From Salibaculum sp035270045 (GTDB lineage Bacteria; Pseudomonadota; Alphaproteobacteria; Rhodobacterales; Rhodobacteraceae), in contig NZ_DATFIP010000019.1 of NCBI RefSeq assembly GCF_035270045.1, positions 68,037-132,036 on the forward strand: 64,000 nt of DNA. The letters run 5' to 3'. The number at the start of each line of letters is the position of its first letter. Positions within the stretch are counted from its first letter, which is position 1. Positions 1 to 8,842 of this stretch are shown piece by piece. Position numbers and translations under genes: made by a program. Below the pieces are notes generated by a model. The model saw nothing but the letters and a program-made list of their open reading frames with translations, was not told the origin of the DNA and did not search any database.

Positions 1-1
1 A

Positions 2-139
2 ACCCTGACCGACAGCCCGGACCTGGTAAATTCCGACCCGCTGGGCGAAGCCTGGTTCTTCAAGATGAAGGTGGCGGATCTTTCGGCGCTGGACGGCATG
101 ATGGATGCCGACGCCTACAAGGACTTCATCGGCGCATAG
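2..139 (+). CDS. gcvH: Glycine cleavage system H protein, C-terminal part (5' truncated by window)
   Basis: The reading frame is open from the left edge to a TAG at 137-139 and encodes the last 45 residues of GcvH. The segment VNSDPLGEAWFFKMK followed by LSALDGMMDADAYKDFI matches the conserved GcvH tail (N-x-x-P-x-G-x-x-W, then a leucine/aspartate-rich stretch ending in DAxAY). GcvH is the lipoyl carrier that shuttles the aminomethyl group between the P, T and L proteins. The lipoyl-lysine lies outside the window. gcvP follows after about 50 bases in the same direction, the usual gcvT-H-P order. Confidence 0.9.
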   Translation, partial: TLTDSPDLVNSDPLGEAWFFKMKVADLSALDGMMDADAYKDFIGA

Positions 140-190
140 GGGGCGCAGCCTCCATCCGCGGTATTTTCAACCCAGAAAAACAGGTGTTCG

Positions 191-3040
191 ATGCCCTTCA
201 CCCCGACCGACTATCTGCCCTATGACTTTGCCAACCGCCGCCACATCGGGCCCTCGCCTGCCGAGATGGACGAGATGTTCAAGGTGATCGGCGTGGACAG
301 CCTCGACCAGTTGATCGACGAGACCGTACCGCAGGCGATCCGCCAGGCCGAGCCGCTGGACTTCGGCAAGCCCATGTCCGAGCGCAAACTGCTCAACCAC
401 ATGCGCCAGGTGGCGGCGAAGAACGAGGTCCTGACCAGCCTGATCGGCCAAGGCTATCACGGCACGGTCACGCCGCCGGTGATCCAGCGCAACGTGCTGG
501 AAAACCCCGCCTGGTATACCGCCTATACCCCCTACCAGCCCGAGATTTCGCAGGGCCGCCTGGAGGCGCTGCTCAATTTCCAGACCATGGTCGCCGACTT
601 GACGGGCCTTGAGATCGCCAATGCCTCGCTGCTGGACGAGGCCACGGCCTGCGCCGAGGCCATGGTCATGGCGCAGCGGGTTGCGAAATCAAAGGCGCGC
701 GCGTTCTTCGTGGACGCGAACTGCCACCCGCAGAACATCGCCGTCATGCAGACCCGCGCCGCCCCGTTGGGCATCGAGGTGGTCGTCGGCGCGCCCGAGG
801 ACCTGGACGCCGCTGCGGTCTTCGGGGCGATCTTCCAGTATCCGGGCACCCATGGCGGTCTGCGCGATGTCACCCCGCAGATCTCGGCGCTGCATGCCGA
901 GAAGGCGATCGGCATCGTGGCCGCGGACCTGCTGGCGCTGACACTGTTGAAGGAACCCGGCGCGATGGGCGCGGATATCGCGGTGGGCAACACCCAGCGG
1001 TTCGGTGTGCCGATGGGACTGGGCGGGCCGCATGCAGCCTATTTCGCCTGCAAGACGGCCTACAAGCGCCACATGCCGGGGCGGATCGTCGGCGTCAGCG
1101 TCGACAGCCACGGCAACACGGCCTATCGGCTGTCCCTGCAGACGCGCGAGCAGCATATCCGCCGCGAGAAGGCCACCAGCAACGTCTGTACCGCGCAGGC
1201 GCTGCTTGCCGTCATGGCGTCCTTCTACGGGGTGTTTCACGGCCCCGAGGGGCTCAAGGCCATTGCGCAGCGCATCCACCGCAAGACGGTTCGCCTGGCC
1301 AGGGGCCTGGAAGAAGCCGGGTTCGAGGTTCAGCCCGGCGCCTTTTTCGATACGATCACCGTCGAGGTCGGAGCGCGGCAGAAAGCGGTGATGGAATCCG
1401 CCGTGGACGAGGGGATCAACCTGCGCGCCGTCGGCGAAACGCAGGTCGGCATCTCGCTTGACGAGGCGACGCGGCGGCCCGTGATCGAGAAGGTCTGGCG
1501 CGCCTTCGGGATCGACCGCGAGGACGATGACCTTACGCCCGAATACCGGGTGCCCGAGACGCTTCACCGGCGCTCGGACTACATGGAGCACCCGGTGTTC
1601 CACATGAACCGGGCCGAGACGGAGATGATGCGCTACATGCGGCGCCTGTCCGACCGTGACCTGGCACTGGACCGGGCCATGATCCCGCTGGGGTCCTGCA
1701 CGATGAAGCTGAATTCGGCCGCCGAGATGATGCCGGTCAGCTGGCGCGAGTTCAGCCTGATCCACCCCTTCGCTCCCGCCGATCAATGGCAGGGCTACGC
1801 GGAACTGATCGAGGATCTCTCCGAGAAGCTGTGCACCATCACCGGCTATGACGCGATGTCGATGCAGCCCAATTCGGGCGCGCAGGGGGAATACGCCGGC
1901 CTGCTGACGATCATGGCCTATCACGCGGCCAACGGTGACACCCAGCGCAAGACCTGCCTGATCCCGGTCAACGCCCATGGCACCAATCCGGCGAGCGCAC
2001 ACATGTGCGGGATGGACGTGGTCGTGGTGAACTGTACCGACCGCGGCGATATCGACGTGGAGGATTTCCGCGCCAAGGCCGAGGCCGCGGGCGATAGCCT
2101 GGCCGCCTGCATGATCACCTATCCCAGCACCCATGGCGTCTTCGAGGATACCGTTCGAGAGGTCTGCGAGATCACGCACGAGTTCGGCGGCCAGGTCTAC
2201 CTGGACGGGGCCAACCTGAACGCCATGGTGGGACTGTCCAAGCCGGGCGAGATCGGCGCGGATGTCAGTCACCTCAACCTGCACAAGACCTTTTGCATTC
2301 CGCATGGCGGCGGCGGCCCCGGCATGGGGCCGATCGGGGTCAAGGCGCAGCTGGCGCCGCACCTGCCCGGGCATCCGGCCCTTGGGGGCGAGCAGGGGCC
2401 GGTGGCCGCGGCGCCCTATGGGTCGCCGTCCATCCTGCCGATCTCCTGGGCCTACGTGCTGATGATGGGGGGCGAGGGACTGACCCAGGCAAGCCGCGTG
2501 GCGATCCTCAACGCCAACTACATCGCCAAGCGGCTGGAAGGGGCCTACAAGGTGCTCTTTTCCGGCGACAACGGCCATGTCGCGCATGAATGCATCATCG
2601 ACACCCGCGCCTTTGCCGAGGCGGGCGTGACAGTCGATGACATTGCCAAGCGGCTGATGGATTGCGGGTTTCACGCGCCGACCATGTCCTGGCCGGTGGC
2701 CGGAACGCTGATGGTGGAACCCACCGAGAGCGAGAACAAGGCCGAGCTAGACCGCTTTTGCGACGCCATGCTGGGCATCCGCGAGGAAATCCGGAAGGTC
2801 GAAAAAGGCGATTGGCCGCAGGACAACAACCCGTTGAAACACGCGCCCCACACCATGCAGGACATGGTCAAGGACGACTGGGACCGGCCCTACTCGCGGC
2901 AGGCCGCCTGCTTTCCGGCAGGCAGCTTCAAGGTGGACAAGTACTGGGCCCCGGTGGGCCGGGTCGACAATGTCTACGGCGACCGAAACCTCATCTGCAC
3001 CTGCCCGCCGCTGGAGGCTTACAGGGACGCGGCAGAGTAG
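191..3040 (+). CDS. gcvP: Glycine dehydrogenase (aminomethyl-transferring), P protein
   Basis: This 949-residue protein is the full-length, single-chain form of the PLP-dependent P protein, which decarboxylates glycine and passes the aminomethyl group to GcvH lipoate. Both homologous halves are present: the N-terminal half begins with DYLPYDFANRRHIGPS, and the C-terminal half carries LGSCTMKLNS and the PLP motif LNLHKTFCIPHGGGGPGMGP with the Schiff-base lysine at about residue 699. The ATG at 191 follows gcvH by about 50 bases. The end is marked by a strong hairpin at 3059-3085. A long antisense frame covers much of the gene and is a codon-bias shadow. Confidence 0.98.
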   Translation: MPFTPTDYLPYDFANRRHIGPSPAEMDEMFKVIGVDSLDQLIDETVPQAIRQAEPLDFGKPMSERKLLNHMRQVAAKNEVLTSLIGQGYHGTVTPPVIQRNVLENPAWYTAYTPYQPEISQGRLEALLNFQTMVADLTGLEIANASLLDEATACAEAMVMAQRVAKSKARAFFVDANCHPQNIAVMQTRAAPLGIEVVVGAPEDLDAAAVFGAIFQYPGTHGGLRDVTPQISALHAEKAIGIVAADLLALTLLKEPGAMGADIAVGNTQRFGVPMGLGGPHAAYFACKTAYKRHMPGRIVGVSVDSHGNTAYRLSLQTREQHIRREKATSNVCTAQALLAVMASFYGVFHGPEGLKAIAQRIHRKTVRLARGLEEAGFEVQPGAFFDTITVEVGARQKAVMESAVDEGINLRAVGETQVGISLDEATRRPVIEKVWRAFGIDREDDDLTPEYRVPETLHRRSDYMEHPVFHMNRAETEMMRYMRRLSDRDLALDRAMIPLGSCTMKLNSAAEMMPVSWREFSLIHPFAPADQWQGYAELIEDLSEKLCTITGYDAMSMQPNSGAQGEYAGLLTIMAYHAANGDTQRKTCLIPVNAHGTNPASAHMCGMDVVVVNCTDRGDIDVEDFRAKAEAAGDSLAACMITYPSTHGVFEDTVREVCEITHEFGGQVYLDGANLNAMVGLSKPGEIGADVSHLNLHKTFCIPHGGGGPGMGPIGVKAQLAPHLPGHPALGGEQGPVAAAPYGSPSILPISWAYVLMMGGEGLTQASRVAILNANYIAKRLEGAYKVLFSGDNGHVAHECIIDTRAFAEAGVTVDDIAKRLMDCGFHAPTMSWPVAGTLMVEPTESENKAELDRFCDAMLGIREEIRKVEKGDWPQDNNPLKHAPHTMQDMVKDDWDRPYSRQAACFPAGSFKVDKYWAPVGRVDNVYGDRNLICTCPPLEAYRDAAE

Positions 3041-3058
3041 GGGGCCCGCCCAGATATT

Positions 3059-3085
3059 GAACCGCGCCACCGCGTGGCGCGGTTC
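3059..3085 (+). terminator. Hairpin terminator after gcvP
   Basis: A perfect 11-bp stem (GAACCGCGCCA / TGGCGCGGTTC) with a 5-base loop lies 18 bases after the gcvP stop and is followed on the plus strand by CACTTTT. It lies between convergent gcvP and the mnhG end, so it probably ends the gcv transcript and may work in both directions. Confidence 0.75.
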
Positions 3086-3167
3086 CACTTTTCACGCGTC
3101 CTGACGTCGAATGCGTCCGCGAGTTCCGGTTACGCGGCGGCGTGTCGTTGCTCTATAGGGGCCCGCC

Positions 3168-3518
3168 CTATACGCCTGTCTTGTCCTGGTCCGTGATTTG
3201 GCTTGCCGGGTCCTTGTCCGCCGTGTCCACGCCCCACGGCTCGACGCCGATCCGCAAGGCCGCGCGGCTGATCATGTGCGCGCCAATCGGTGCCGTCAGC
3301 AACAGGAACAGCACGATCAGCACGGCCTTGAAGATAACGGTTGGCGCCCCGAAATGGACCGCGGCCCCGGCCATGATCAGACCCGACCCCAGCGTCCCGA
3401 CCTTGGTCGAGGCATGCATGCGGATGAAGACATCGGGCATGCGCAGGATACCGATTCCCGCCACGAGGATCAGCGCGCCGCCCACCAGCAGGAGCCCTGC
3501 CGCCAAAAGATCCATCAT
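3168..3518 (-). CDS. mnhG: Mrp-type Na+/H+ antiporter subunit G
   Basis: The 116-residue protein has three hydrophobic helices, beginning MMDLLAAGLLLVGGALILVA. It also has the family signature GILRMPDVFIRMHASTK, with loop GTLGSGLIMAG. MrpG/PhaG is a small integral subunit of the hetero-oligomeric Mrp antiporter, which exports Na+ or K+ using the proton gradient. Its start overlaps the mnhF stop (TGATG), so translation is probably coupled. The alternative ATG one codon later (3515) cannot be excluded. It is the last gene of the seven-gene operon; a short inverted repeat, TATAGGG/CCCTATA, surrounds its stop codon. Confidence 0.93.
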   Translation of the reverse strand: MMDLLAAGLLLVGGALILVAGIGILRMPDVFIRMHASTKVGTLGSGLIMAGAAVHFGAPTVIFKAVLIVLFLLLTAPIGAHMISRAALRIGVEPWGVDTADKDPASQITDQDKTGV

Positions 3519-3808
3519 CAACCGTCTCCTTCCTGGCCGCGACTTCGACGACGCTCGGCGAACCGGGCCAGCGCCACGGTGGCAAGAAAGCCGACCAGTG
3601 CCAGCGCGAGGGCAACGTCCAGAAACGCCTGAACCTCCGAGCGCACGGCCATCAGCCCGCAGAAGGACACGATCGCCACTGTCATCATGTCCAGCGCCAC
3701 CACGCGATCCGGCATCGTTGGACCCCGCACCAGCCGGATGAACCCCAGTGCCACCGCCAGGAAGACCAGAAGGAAGCCCGCATTCACGGCCATGGTAAGG
3801 ACTGTCAT
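3518..3808 (-). CDS. mnhF: Mrp-type Na+/H+ antiporter subunit F
   Basis: This small membrane protein of 96 residues has three predicted helices and the MrpF/PhaF signature RLVRGPTMPDRVVALDMM between helices 1 and 2. Its basic C-terminus (ARFAERRRSRG) should be cytoplasmic. It overlaps mnhE by four bases (ATGA) and mnhG by one. MrpF is needed for assembly of the Mrp complex in characterised systems; its own catalytic role is unclear. Confidence 0.93.
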   Translation of the reverse strand: MTVLTMAVNAGFLLVFLAVALGFIRLVRGPTMPDRVVALDMMTVAIVSFCGLMAVRSEVQAFLDVALALALVGFLATVALARFAERRRSRGQEGDG

Positions 3809-4293
3809 GCGCGCCTCCCTTCAACGGCGTCGATCACCCATTTCTCCATGCCGGACTTGATCGTTTGGCAGACAGCCGCGGGGTCGTCCGCGAACATGGC
3901 GTGGATGCTCAGTGTCTTGCGGTCCTCGCTGACGTCCAGCGACAAGGTTCCGGGGGTCAGCGAGATCAGATTTGTCACCAGAAGTATGCCGGCATCGGAT
4001 TTCACGTCCAGAGGCACCTCGATGATCGCGGGCCGGGCATTGTAGCCCGGTGTGACGATGTCCCACAGAACCTGGAGGCTCGAGACCACGAGTTCATAGA
4101 GGAACAAGATCGCCAGCTTGATCCAGTAGAAAACGCGGGCGAAATAGGGTGACGGACCGCCGGTCAGCGGTTGCAGCAGCCACATCACCAGGTAGGCCAG
4201 CACAAATCCCGAGCCCAGGACCAGGAGCCCGAAGTTCCCGAAGAAGGCGCTCCAGAGAACGGCGAGAAGCAGGTTCACGGCAAGGGTGTTCAT
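3805..4293 (-). CDS. mnhE: Mrp-type Na+/H+ antiporter subunit E
   Basis: The 162-residue protein has N-terminal hydrophobic helices followed by a soluble domain, as in MrpE/PhaE. Conserved elements are the segment KLAILFLYELVVSSLQVLWD and the later LVTNLISLTPGTLSLDVSED. It is coupled to both neighbours by 4-base overlaps (mnhD stop/mnhE start and mnhE stop/mnhF start). MrpE has no complex I counterpart and probably serves in assembly or stability. Confidence 0.93.
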   Translation of the reverse strand: MNTLAVNLLLAVLWSAFFGNFGLLVLGSGFVLAYLVMWLLQPLTGGPSPYFARVFYWIKLAILFLYELVVSSLQVLWDIVTPGYNARPAIIEVPLDVKSDAGILLVTNLISLTPGTLSLDVSEDRKTLSIHAMFADDPAAVCQTIKSGMEKWVIDAVEGRRA

Positions 4294-5789
4294 GGCGCGT
4301 CTCCCAGCACCGCGGTGATATAGCCGGCAGGCTCAAGCAGTTGTTGCGCCGAGGTCTCTGCAAAGACCACGAAGGGCTCGGGAAAAAGGCCGATGATCAT
4401 GGTCAGCGTCGCCAGCCCTGCGATGGGTGCAAGCATCCAGCGCCGGGGCGCGGCCGAAACGCGGTTCAGTTCCGGTTCATAACCCGCGGGGTGCTTCTTC
4501 CAGAAGGCCTCGGCCCAGATCTTGGTCATCGAGTAGATCGTCAGCAGGCCGACGGCAAGTGCGACGCCGGCGATCACCCAGCCCTGATCCTCGAGGGCCG
4601 CAGCGACGATCACGTATTTCGCCCAGAAGCCCGACAGGGGTGGGAAGCCGGCAAGAGAGAAGGCGGGGATCAGGAACAGGACGCCAAGCAGGGGCGCCGC
4701 CTTGTAAAGTCCGCCGATGCGGGCCAGGTCCGTGGACCCGGTCGCGCGGTGCACGACGCCGCCGATCAGGAACAGGTTTGCCTTCACGATGATGTGGTGG
4801 ACGAGGTAGAACACGGCGCCCACGATCCCCAGCGGCGTGTAAAGCGCGAGACCGAGGATCATGTACCCGATCTGGCTGACGATGTGGAACGACAGGATCT
4901 TGCGGATTTCGTTCTGGGCCGCCGCGCCCAGCACTCCGGTCACCATGGTAAAGCCCGCGACCCAAAGCAGGATCTCGTGCGTGAAGCCGGTGTCGCCGGT
5001 GAACACCAGCGTGAACATGCGGATCAGCGCGTAGACCCCGACCTTGGTCAATAGCCCGGCAAAGACCGCCGAGACCGAGAAGGCCGGTGTGTGGTAGGCG
5101 GCAGGCAGCCAGAAGAACAACGGAAACACGGCCGCCTTCACCCCGAACGCGATCATGAACAGCATCGCGATGACGGTGACCATGCCCTGGTTCTCGACCT
5201 GCGGCACGCGGAGCGCGAGGTCGGCCATGTTCAGCGTGCCGGTCATGCCATACAAAAGGCCGATCCCGGCAAGAAACAGGATTGTCGAGACGAGGTTCAG
5301 CGTCACGTATTTCACGCCGCCGTCGATCTGCGCGCGCGACCCACCCAGCACCAGCAGGCCGAAGCTCGAGATCAGCATGACCTCGAACCAGACGTAGAGG
5401 TTGAAGAGGTCCCCGGTCAGGAAGGCCCCCGTGACGCCCGCGATCAGCAGGTTGAACAGCGCATGGTAGCCCAGGCGTTCTTTCGCCTCGTCGATGTCGC
5501 CCATGGCATAAAGCGCCGTGGCGAACGCCGTGATTGCCGTGATGACGACCATGACCGCGCCCAGGTAGTCAGCGACGAGCGTGATGCCGAACGGCGCGCG
5601 CCAGCCGCCCATCTGCCCCGCGATCACGCCTTCGCGCAGAACCTCGACCATCAGAAGGCCGGCAGCACCCAGCAAGAACGCATTGCCGAGAAGGGAAATC
5701 CAACGACCTGCCGCACGCTTGCGCCAGAGGAAGGCCAGCACCGCCGTCAGGAAAGGCAGCGCAAGGGGTGTCGCGAGATACCAGCTCAT
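4290..5789 (-). CDS. mnhD: Mrp-type Na+/H+ antiporter subunit D (NuoM/NuoN-like)
   Basis: This 499-residue polytopic protein belongs to the proton-translocating ND2/ND4/ND5 superfamily. Visible family features are FEVMLISSFGLLVLGG (the glutamate of the E-site helix), FPLFFWLPAAYHTPAFSVSA, and KILSFHIVSQIGYMILGLAL. It resembles NuoM/NuoN of the nuo operon in the same window but sits in the Mrp gene order. With subunit A it is thought to form the ion path. It overlaps mnhC by four bases and mnhE by four. Confidence 0.95.
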   Translation of the reverse strand: MSWYLATPLALPFLTAVLAFLWRKRAAGRWISLLGNAFLLGAAGLLMVEVLREGVIAGQMGGWRAPFGITLVADYLGAVMVVITAITAFATALYAMGDIDEAKERLGYHALFNLLIAGVTGAFLTGDLFNLYVWFEVMLISSFGLLVLGGSRAQIDGGVKYVTLNLVSTILFLAGIGLLYGMTGTLNMADLALRVPQVENQGMVTVIAMLFMIAFGVKAAVFPLFFWLPAAYHTPAFSVSAVFAGLLTKVGVYALIRMFTLVFTGDTGFTHEILLWVAGFTMVTGVLGAAAQNEIRKILSFHIVSQIGYMILGLALYTPLGIVGAVFYLVHHIIVKANLFLIGGVVHRATGSTDLARIGGLYKAAPLLGVLFLIPAFSLAGFPPLSGFWAKYVIVAAALEDQGWVIAGVALAVGLLTIYSMTKIWAEAFWKKHPAGYEPELNRVSAAPRRWMLAPIAGLATLTMIIGLFPEPFVVFAETSAQQLLEPAGYITAVLGDAP

Positions 5790-6151
5790 GCCTTGTCCGT
5801 CTCCCGCGGTTCCGCGACGCGCATGTCGTCTGTATGGAGCGTGCCGAGCGAGGTGTAGGCCCGGAACACCAGGACCAGCGCGAAGGCGAAAAGCCCGAAG
5901 CCGATCACGATGGCCGTCAGGACAAGTGCCTGGGGCAGTGCATTGGCCACCTCGGCGGCCGGTGCCTCGGCCCCCTCCGGGATAAGCGGGGGGCTGCCCA
6001 GCGTCAGGCGCCCGGCGGTAAAGATCGTCAGGTTCGCCGCGTTCGAGATCAGGACCAGTCCGAAGATGAAGCGCAGGACGTTGCGCGCCAGCATCAGGTA
6101 GACCGAGCAGGTGACGAGCACGCCTATGGCAATGGCAAGCAGGGCTTCCAA
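5786..6151 (-). CDS. mnhC: Mrp-type Na+/H+ antiporter subunit C (NuoK-like), TTG start
   Basis: I place the start at a TTG at 6151, giving a 121-residue protein that begins MEALLAIAIGVLVTCSVYLM, where family members start. It sits two bases after the mnhB stop; an extension upstream would run into mnhB in another frame and lacks similarity. Conserved elements are FGLVLISNAANLTIFTAG and the C-terminal helix ALVLTAIVIGFGLFAF. MrpC corresponds to NuoK of complex I. The stretch PPLIPEGAEAPAAEVANALPQ is the loop before the last helix. Confidence 0.92.
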   Translation of the reverse strand: MEALLAIAIGVLVTCSVYLMLARNVLRFIFGLVLISNAANLTIFTAGRLTLGSPPLIPEGAEAPAAEVANALPQALVLTAIVIGFGLFAFALVLVFRAYTSLGTLHTDDMRVAEPRETDKA

Positions 6152-6152
6152 C

Positions 6153-6572
6153 TCAGATCTCCTCTTCCATGGCAAAGACCAGCGTGAGGATCGACCCGAG
6201 CACAACCATGTAGACCCCGATGTCGAAGACCAGCACCGTCGAGAGCGGCAGGCCCTTCTCGGTTTCGGTGGCGTTGATGAACAGCCACTGGCCGGTGAAG
6301 AGGTCATCGCCGAAAAGGGCCGCGGCCAGCCCGGCGAGGAGGGCGATACCCAGCCCGACGGCGGCGATGGCCTGTGGCTCGACCCGCAGGGATCGCCGTG
6401 CGTCCTCGGTGCCGCAGGCAATGGCGAAGAGCACGAAGCCCGTTGCCCCGATCAGCCCGCCGATGAAACCGCCGCCCGGCTCGTTGTGTCCGCGCAGCAA
6501 CATGTAGATGGAGAAGACCAGCAGCAGACCGGCGAGGTAACGCGTCCCGGCGCGCAGGATGACCGAGTTCAT
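6153..6572 (-). CDS. mnhB: Mrp-type Na+/H+ antiporter subunit B
   Basis: The 139-residue membrane protein contains the MnhB domain signature LRGHNEPGGGFIGGLIGA near residues 26-43 and four hydrophobic helices. MrpB corresponds structurally to part of the NuoJ/MrpA C-terminal module. It starts inside the end of mnhA (4-base overlap) and its stop lies two bases before the TTG start of mnhC. In some bacteria MrpA and MrpB are fused; here they are separate. Confidence 0.95.
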   Translation of the reverse strand: MNSVILRAGTRYLAGLLLVFSIYMLLRGHNEPGGGFIGGLIGATGFVLFAIACGTEDARRSLRVEPQAIAAVGLGIALLAGLAAALFGDDLFTGQWLFINATETEKGLPLSTVLVFDIGVYMVVLGSILTLVFAMEEEI

Positions 6573-8842
6573 TTGCTGTCCTCCGTGTCGTCTGCTCGCG
6601 TGGTGCGCAGCAGGGCATAGGCTGCCAGCGCCGCGATCACCACGACCGCGATTTCGCCGAAGGTGTCGAGGGCGCGGAAATCCACGAGGATCACGTTGAC
6701 GATGTTGCGCCCGAAGGCCTCGGGCCAGGCGGTGGCCTCGAAATAGTCGCTCAGCCGCCGGTCGAGCGGGACGGCGACCACCGCCAACAGGATAACCGTC
6801 ACGACGGCACCCACCCCGACGGCCAGAAGCGCATCCCAGGGGCGAAAGTCCTGCCGCGCGCTTTCAAGGCGGGGCAGCCGCAGCAGCGCCACGGCGACGA
6901 GGACGACCACGAGGGTCTCGACCATGAGCTGCGTGATTGCCACATCCGGCGCCGAGAAGACGATGAAGACCATGGCCACGCCGATGCCGGACACACCAAG
7001 GGCGGCCATGGCGGTGATCCGGTCTGCCGTGATGGCCGCCAGGCCCGCGCCCAGCATGATGAGCGCGACCAGCGCGATCCCCAGAGGTTCCGCGGTATCG
7101 AAAGCGGGCAGGGCCAGCCCGGCGTCTCGGACCACCATCGTCACGGCCAATGTCACGAAGACGGTGGCGAAGGTGACGAACATGTATTGCCGCAACACCC
7201 CGGTCTGGATGGCGCGGGTTTGCCAGGCGGCGAGGCCCTTCAGTCCCTTCAGGAAGTCATCCCAGATCGGGTCGGCGGTGGGTGTGGCCCGGTCGGCCGC
7301 GGCGAGGCCCGCACGCACACGGCCCGCAAAGCCGTAGAGCAGGAAGCCCAGCGCGAAGGTCGCCAGCGACAGGTAGAGCGGCAGGTTCACACCGGCCCAG
7401 AGCTTGAGTTCCTTGACCTTGTCGAAATCGCCGATGAGCACCCCGGCCGTCGGGTCGATCAACGTGCCTTGCAGCAGAGCGGGGAAGATCCCGAAGGCCG
7501 TGCCCGCCACCGCGAGGATGACCGGGCCTGCCAGCATCGGCCAGGGGGCCTCGTGCGGGGTCTTGGGCATCGTGCCACCGGCGCGCCGCCAGAACGGCCC
7601 GATGGCCACCACGCCCGCGACACCGACCATCAGGGCGTTCGCGGCCAGCGCCGCCCCCGTCACCAGTACGGACGAGGGCACCGCCGCGATCGAGCCGGCG
7701 TAGATCAGTTCCTTGCCGATATACCCGATGAAGGGGGGCAGACCGGCCATCGAGGCCGCAGCCAGCGCCGCCGCAAGCGCGGTGACGGGCATCAGCCGGG
7801 CGAGCCCGCCCAGGATCTCCACCTCTCTGGTCCCGGTTTCGTGGTCTATGCAGCCGACGACCAGGAACAGGGCCGCCTTGTAGAGCGAATGTACGACCAG
7901 AAAGGTCGCGAAGGCGGTCATGGCGTAGGCCGAATCCTGGCCCAGGAACATCGTCAACGTGCCCAGCGCCATCAGCGTGGTATAGGCCAGCGCCTGCTTG
8001 AGGTCGGTCTGGCGCATTGCAAGCAGGCTTGCCAGCACCGCAGTGATCGCGCCCAGAACGGTCAGCGTCCAGATCCAGACCTCGGTGCCCGACAGGGCCG
8101 GGTGCAACCGTGCCATGAGGTAGACCCCGGCCTTGACCATGGTGGCCGAGTGCAGGAAGGCCGAGACCGGCGTGGGCGCGGCCATGGCATTCGGCAACCA
8201 GAAATGAAAGGGAAACTGCGCCGATTTGGTCAGGGCGCCCAGAAGGACCAGGATCAGGATTGCCAGGTAGTGCGGGTGGGCGACGATGGCCCCGGCCTGC
8301 GGGATGATTTCCGATATGCGGAATGTGCCCGCGGCATTGCCCAGCAGGATGAAGCCCGCCAGCATCGCCAGAGCGCCGAAGCCGGTCACGAAAAGCGCCT
8401 GCAAGGCCGAGCGCCGCCCCTTCTCGGTCTCGTGGCCGAAACCGATCAGCAGGTAGGAGGTTATCGTCGTCAGTTCCCAGAAGACGAAGAGCGCGATCAG
8501 ATCATCGGCCAGCACCAGCCCCAGCATCGCCAGCATGAAGCTGAACAGGAACAGTGCGAAGCGGGCGAACTGGGGATGCCCGGCCAGGTAACTGTTCGCA
8601 TAGAGGAACACCAGGGTACCGATCCCCGAGATCAGCAGGGCGAAGGTCAGGGCCAGCCCGTCCACGAGAAAGGCCACGGATATGCCCAGCGACGGGACCC
8701 AGTCCAGAATCCACCCCGGCGTCTGGCCGTCGGCCACGGCGGGGATGAACCCAAGGAACCAGGCGAAGATCGCGGCCGAGGCGATGGTGGGCAGGATGCC
8801 GACCCATCCGTTCCCCGCGGTGCTGCCGGTATCGGCGCCCAT
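6569..8842 (-). CDS. mnhA: Mrp-type Na+/H+ antiporter subunit A (NuoL-like)
   Basis: This is the first and largest gene of the antiporter operon, 757 residues with about 20 hydrophobic helices. The N-terminal two thirds match the NuoL/ND5 antiporter fold: FVFWELTTITSYLLIGF, FPFHFWLPNAMAAPTPVSAF, and HSLYKAALFLVVG. The last third (SAPDVAITQLMVETLVVVLV) is the MrpA C-terminal module related to NuoJ. The ATG at 8842 has GGAGGA just upstream. The upstream 414-base region presumably holds the operon promoter and includes a perfect palindrome at 8958-8979. Confidence 0.95.
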   Translation of the reverse strand: MGADTGSTAGNGWVGILPTIASAAIFAWFLGFIPAVADGQTPGWILDWVPSLGISVAFLVDGLALTFALLISGIGTLVFLYANSYLAGHPQFARFALFLFSFMLAMLGLVLADDLIALFVFWELTTITSYLLIGFGHETEKGRRSALQALFVTGFGALAMLAGFILLGNAAGTFRISEIIPQAGAIVAHPHYLAILILVLLGALTKSAQFPFHFWLPNAMAAPTPVSAFLHSATMVKAGVYLMARLHPALSGTEVWIWTLTVLGAITAVLASLLAMRQTDLKQALAYTTLMALGTLTMFLGQDSAYAMTAFATFLVVHSLYKAALFLVVGCIDHETGTREVEILGGLARLMPVTALAAALAAASMAGLPPFIGYIGKELIYAGSIAAVPSSVLVTGAALAANALMVGVAGVVAIGPFWRRAGGTMPKTPHEAPWPMLAGPVILAVAGTAFGIFPALLQGTLIDPTAGVLIGDFDKVKELKLWAGVNLPLYLSLATFALGFLLYGFAGRVRAGLAAADRATPTADPIWDDFLKGLKGLAAWQTRAIQTGVLRQYMFVTFATVFVTLAVTMVVRDAGLALPAFDTAEPLGIALVALIMLGAGLAAITADRITAMAALGVSGIGVAMVFIVFSAPDVAITQLMVETLVVVLVAVALLRLPRLESARQDFRPWDALLAVGVGAVVTVILLAVVAVPLDRRLSDYFEATAWPEAFGRNIVNVILVDFRALDTFGEIAVVVIAALAAYALLRTTRADDTEDSK

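Noticed and set aside
689..2674. Long minus-strand open frame (661 codons) antisense to gcvP
   Set aside because: It is a codon-bias shadow of a high-GC gene: composition is His/Gly/Ala/Arg-rich, no known motif appears, and gcvP on the plus strand is complete and unmistakable.
3154..3172. Inverted repeat TATAGGG-N5-CCCTATA at the mnhG stop
   Set aside because: Only a 7-bp stem with no T-run. It could be a weak terminator, but the evidence is too thin for a separate call.
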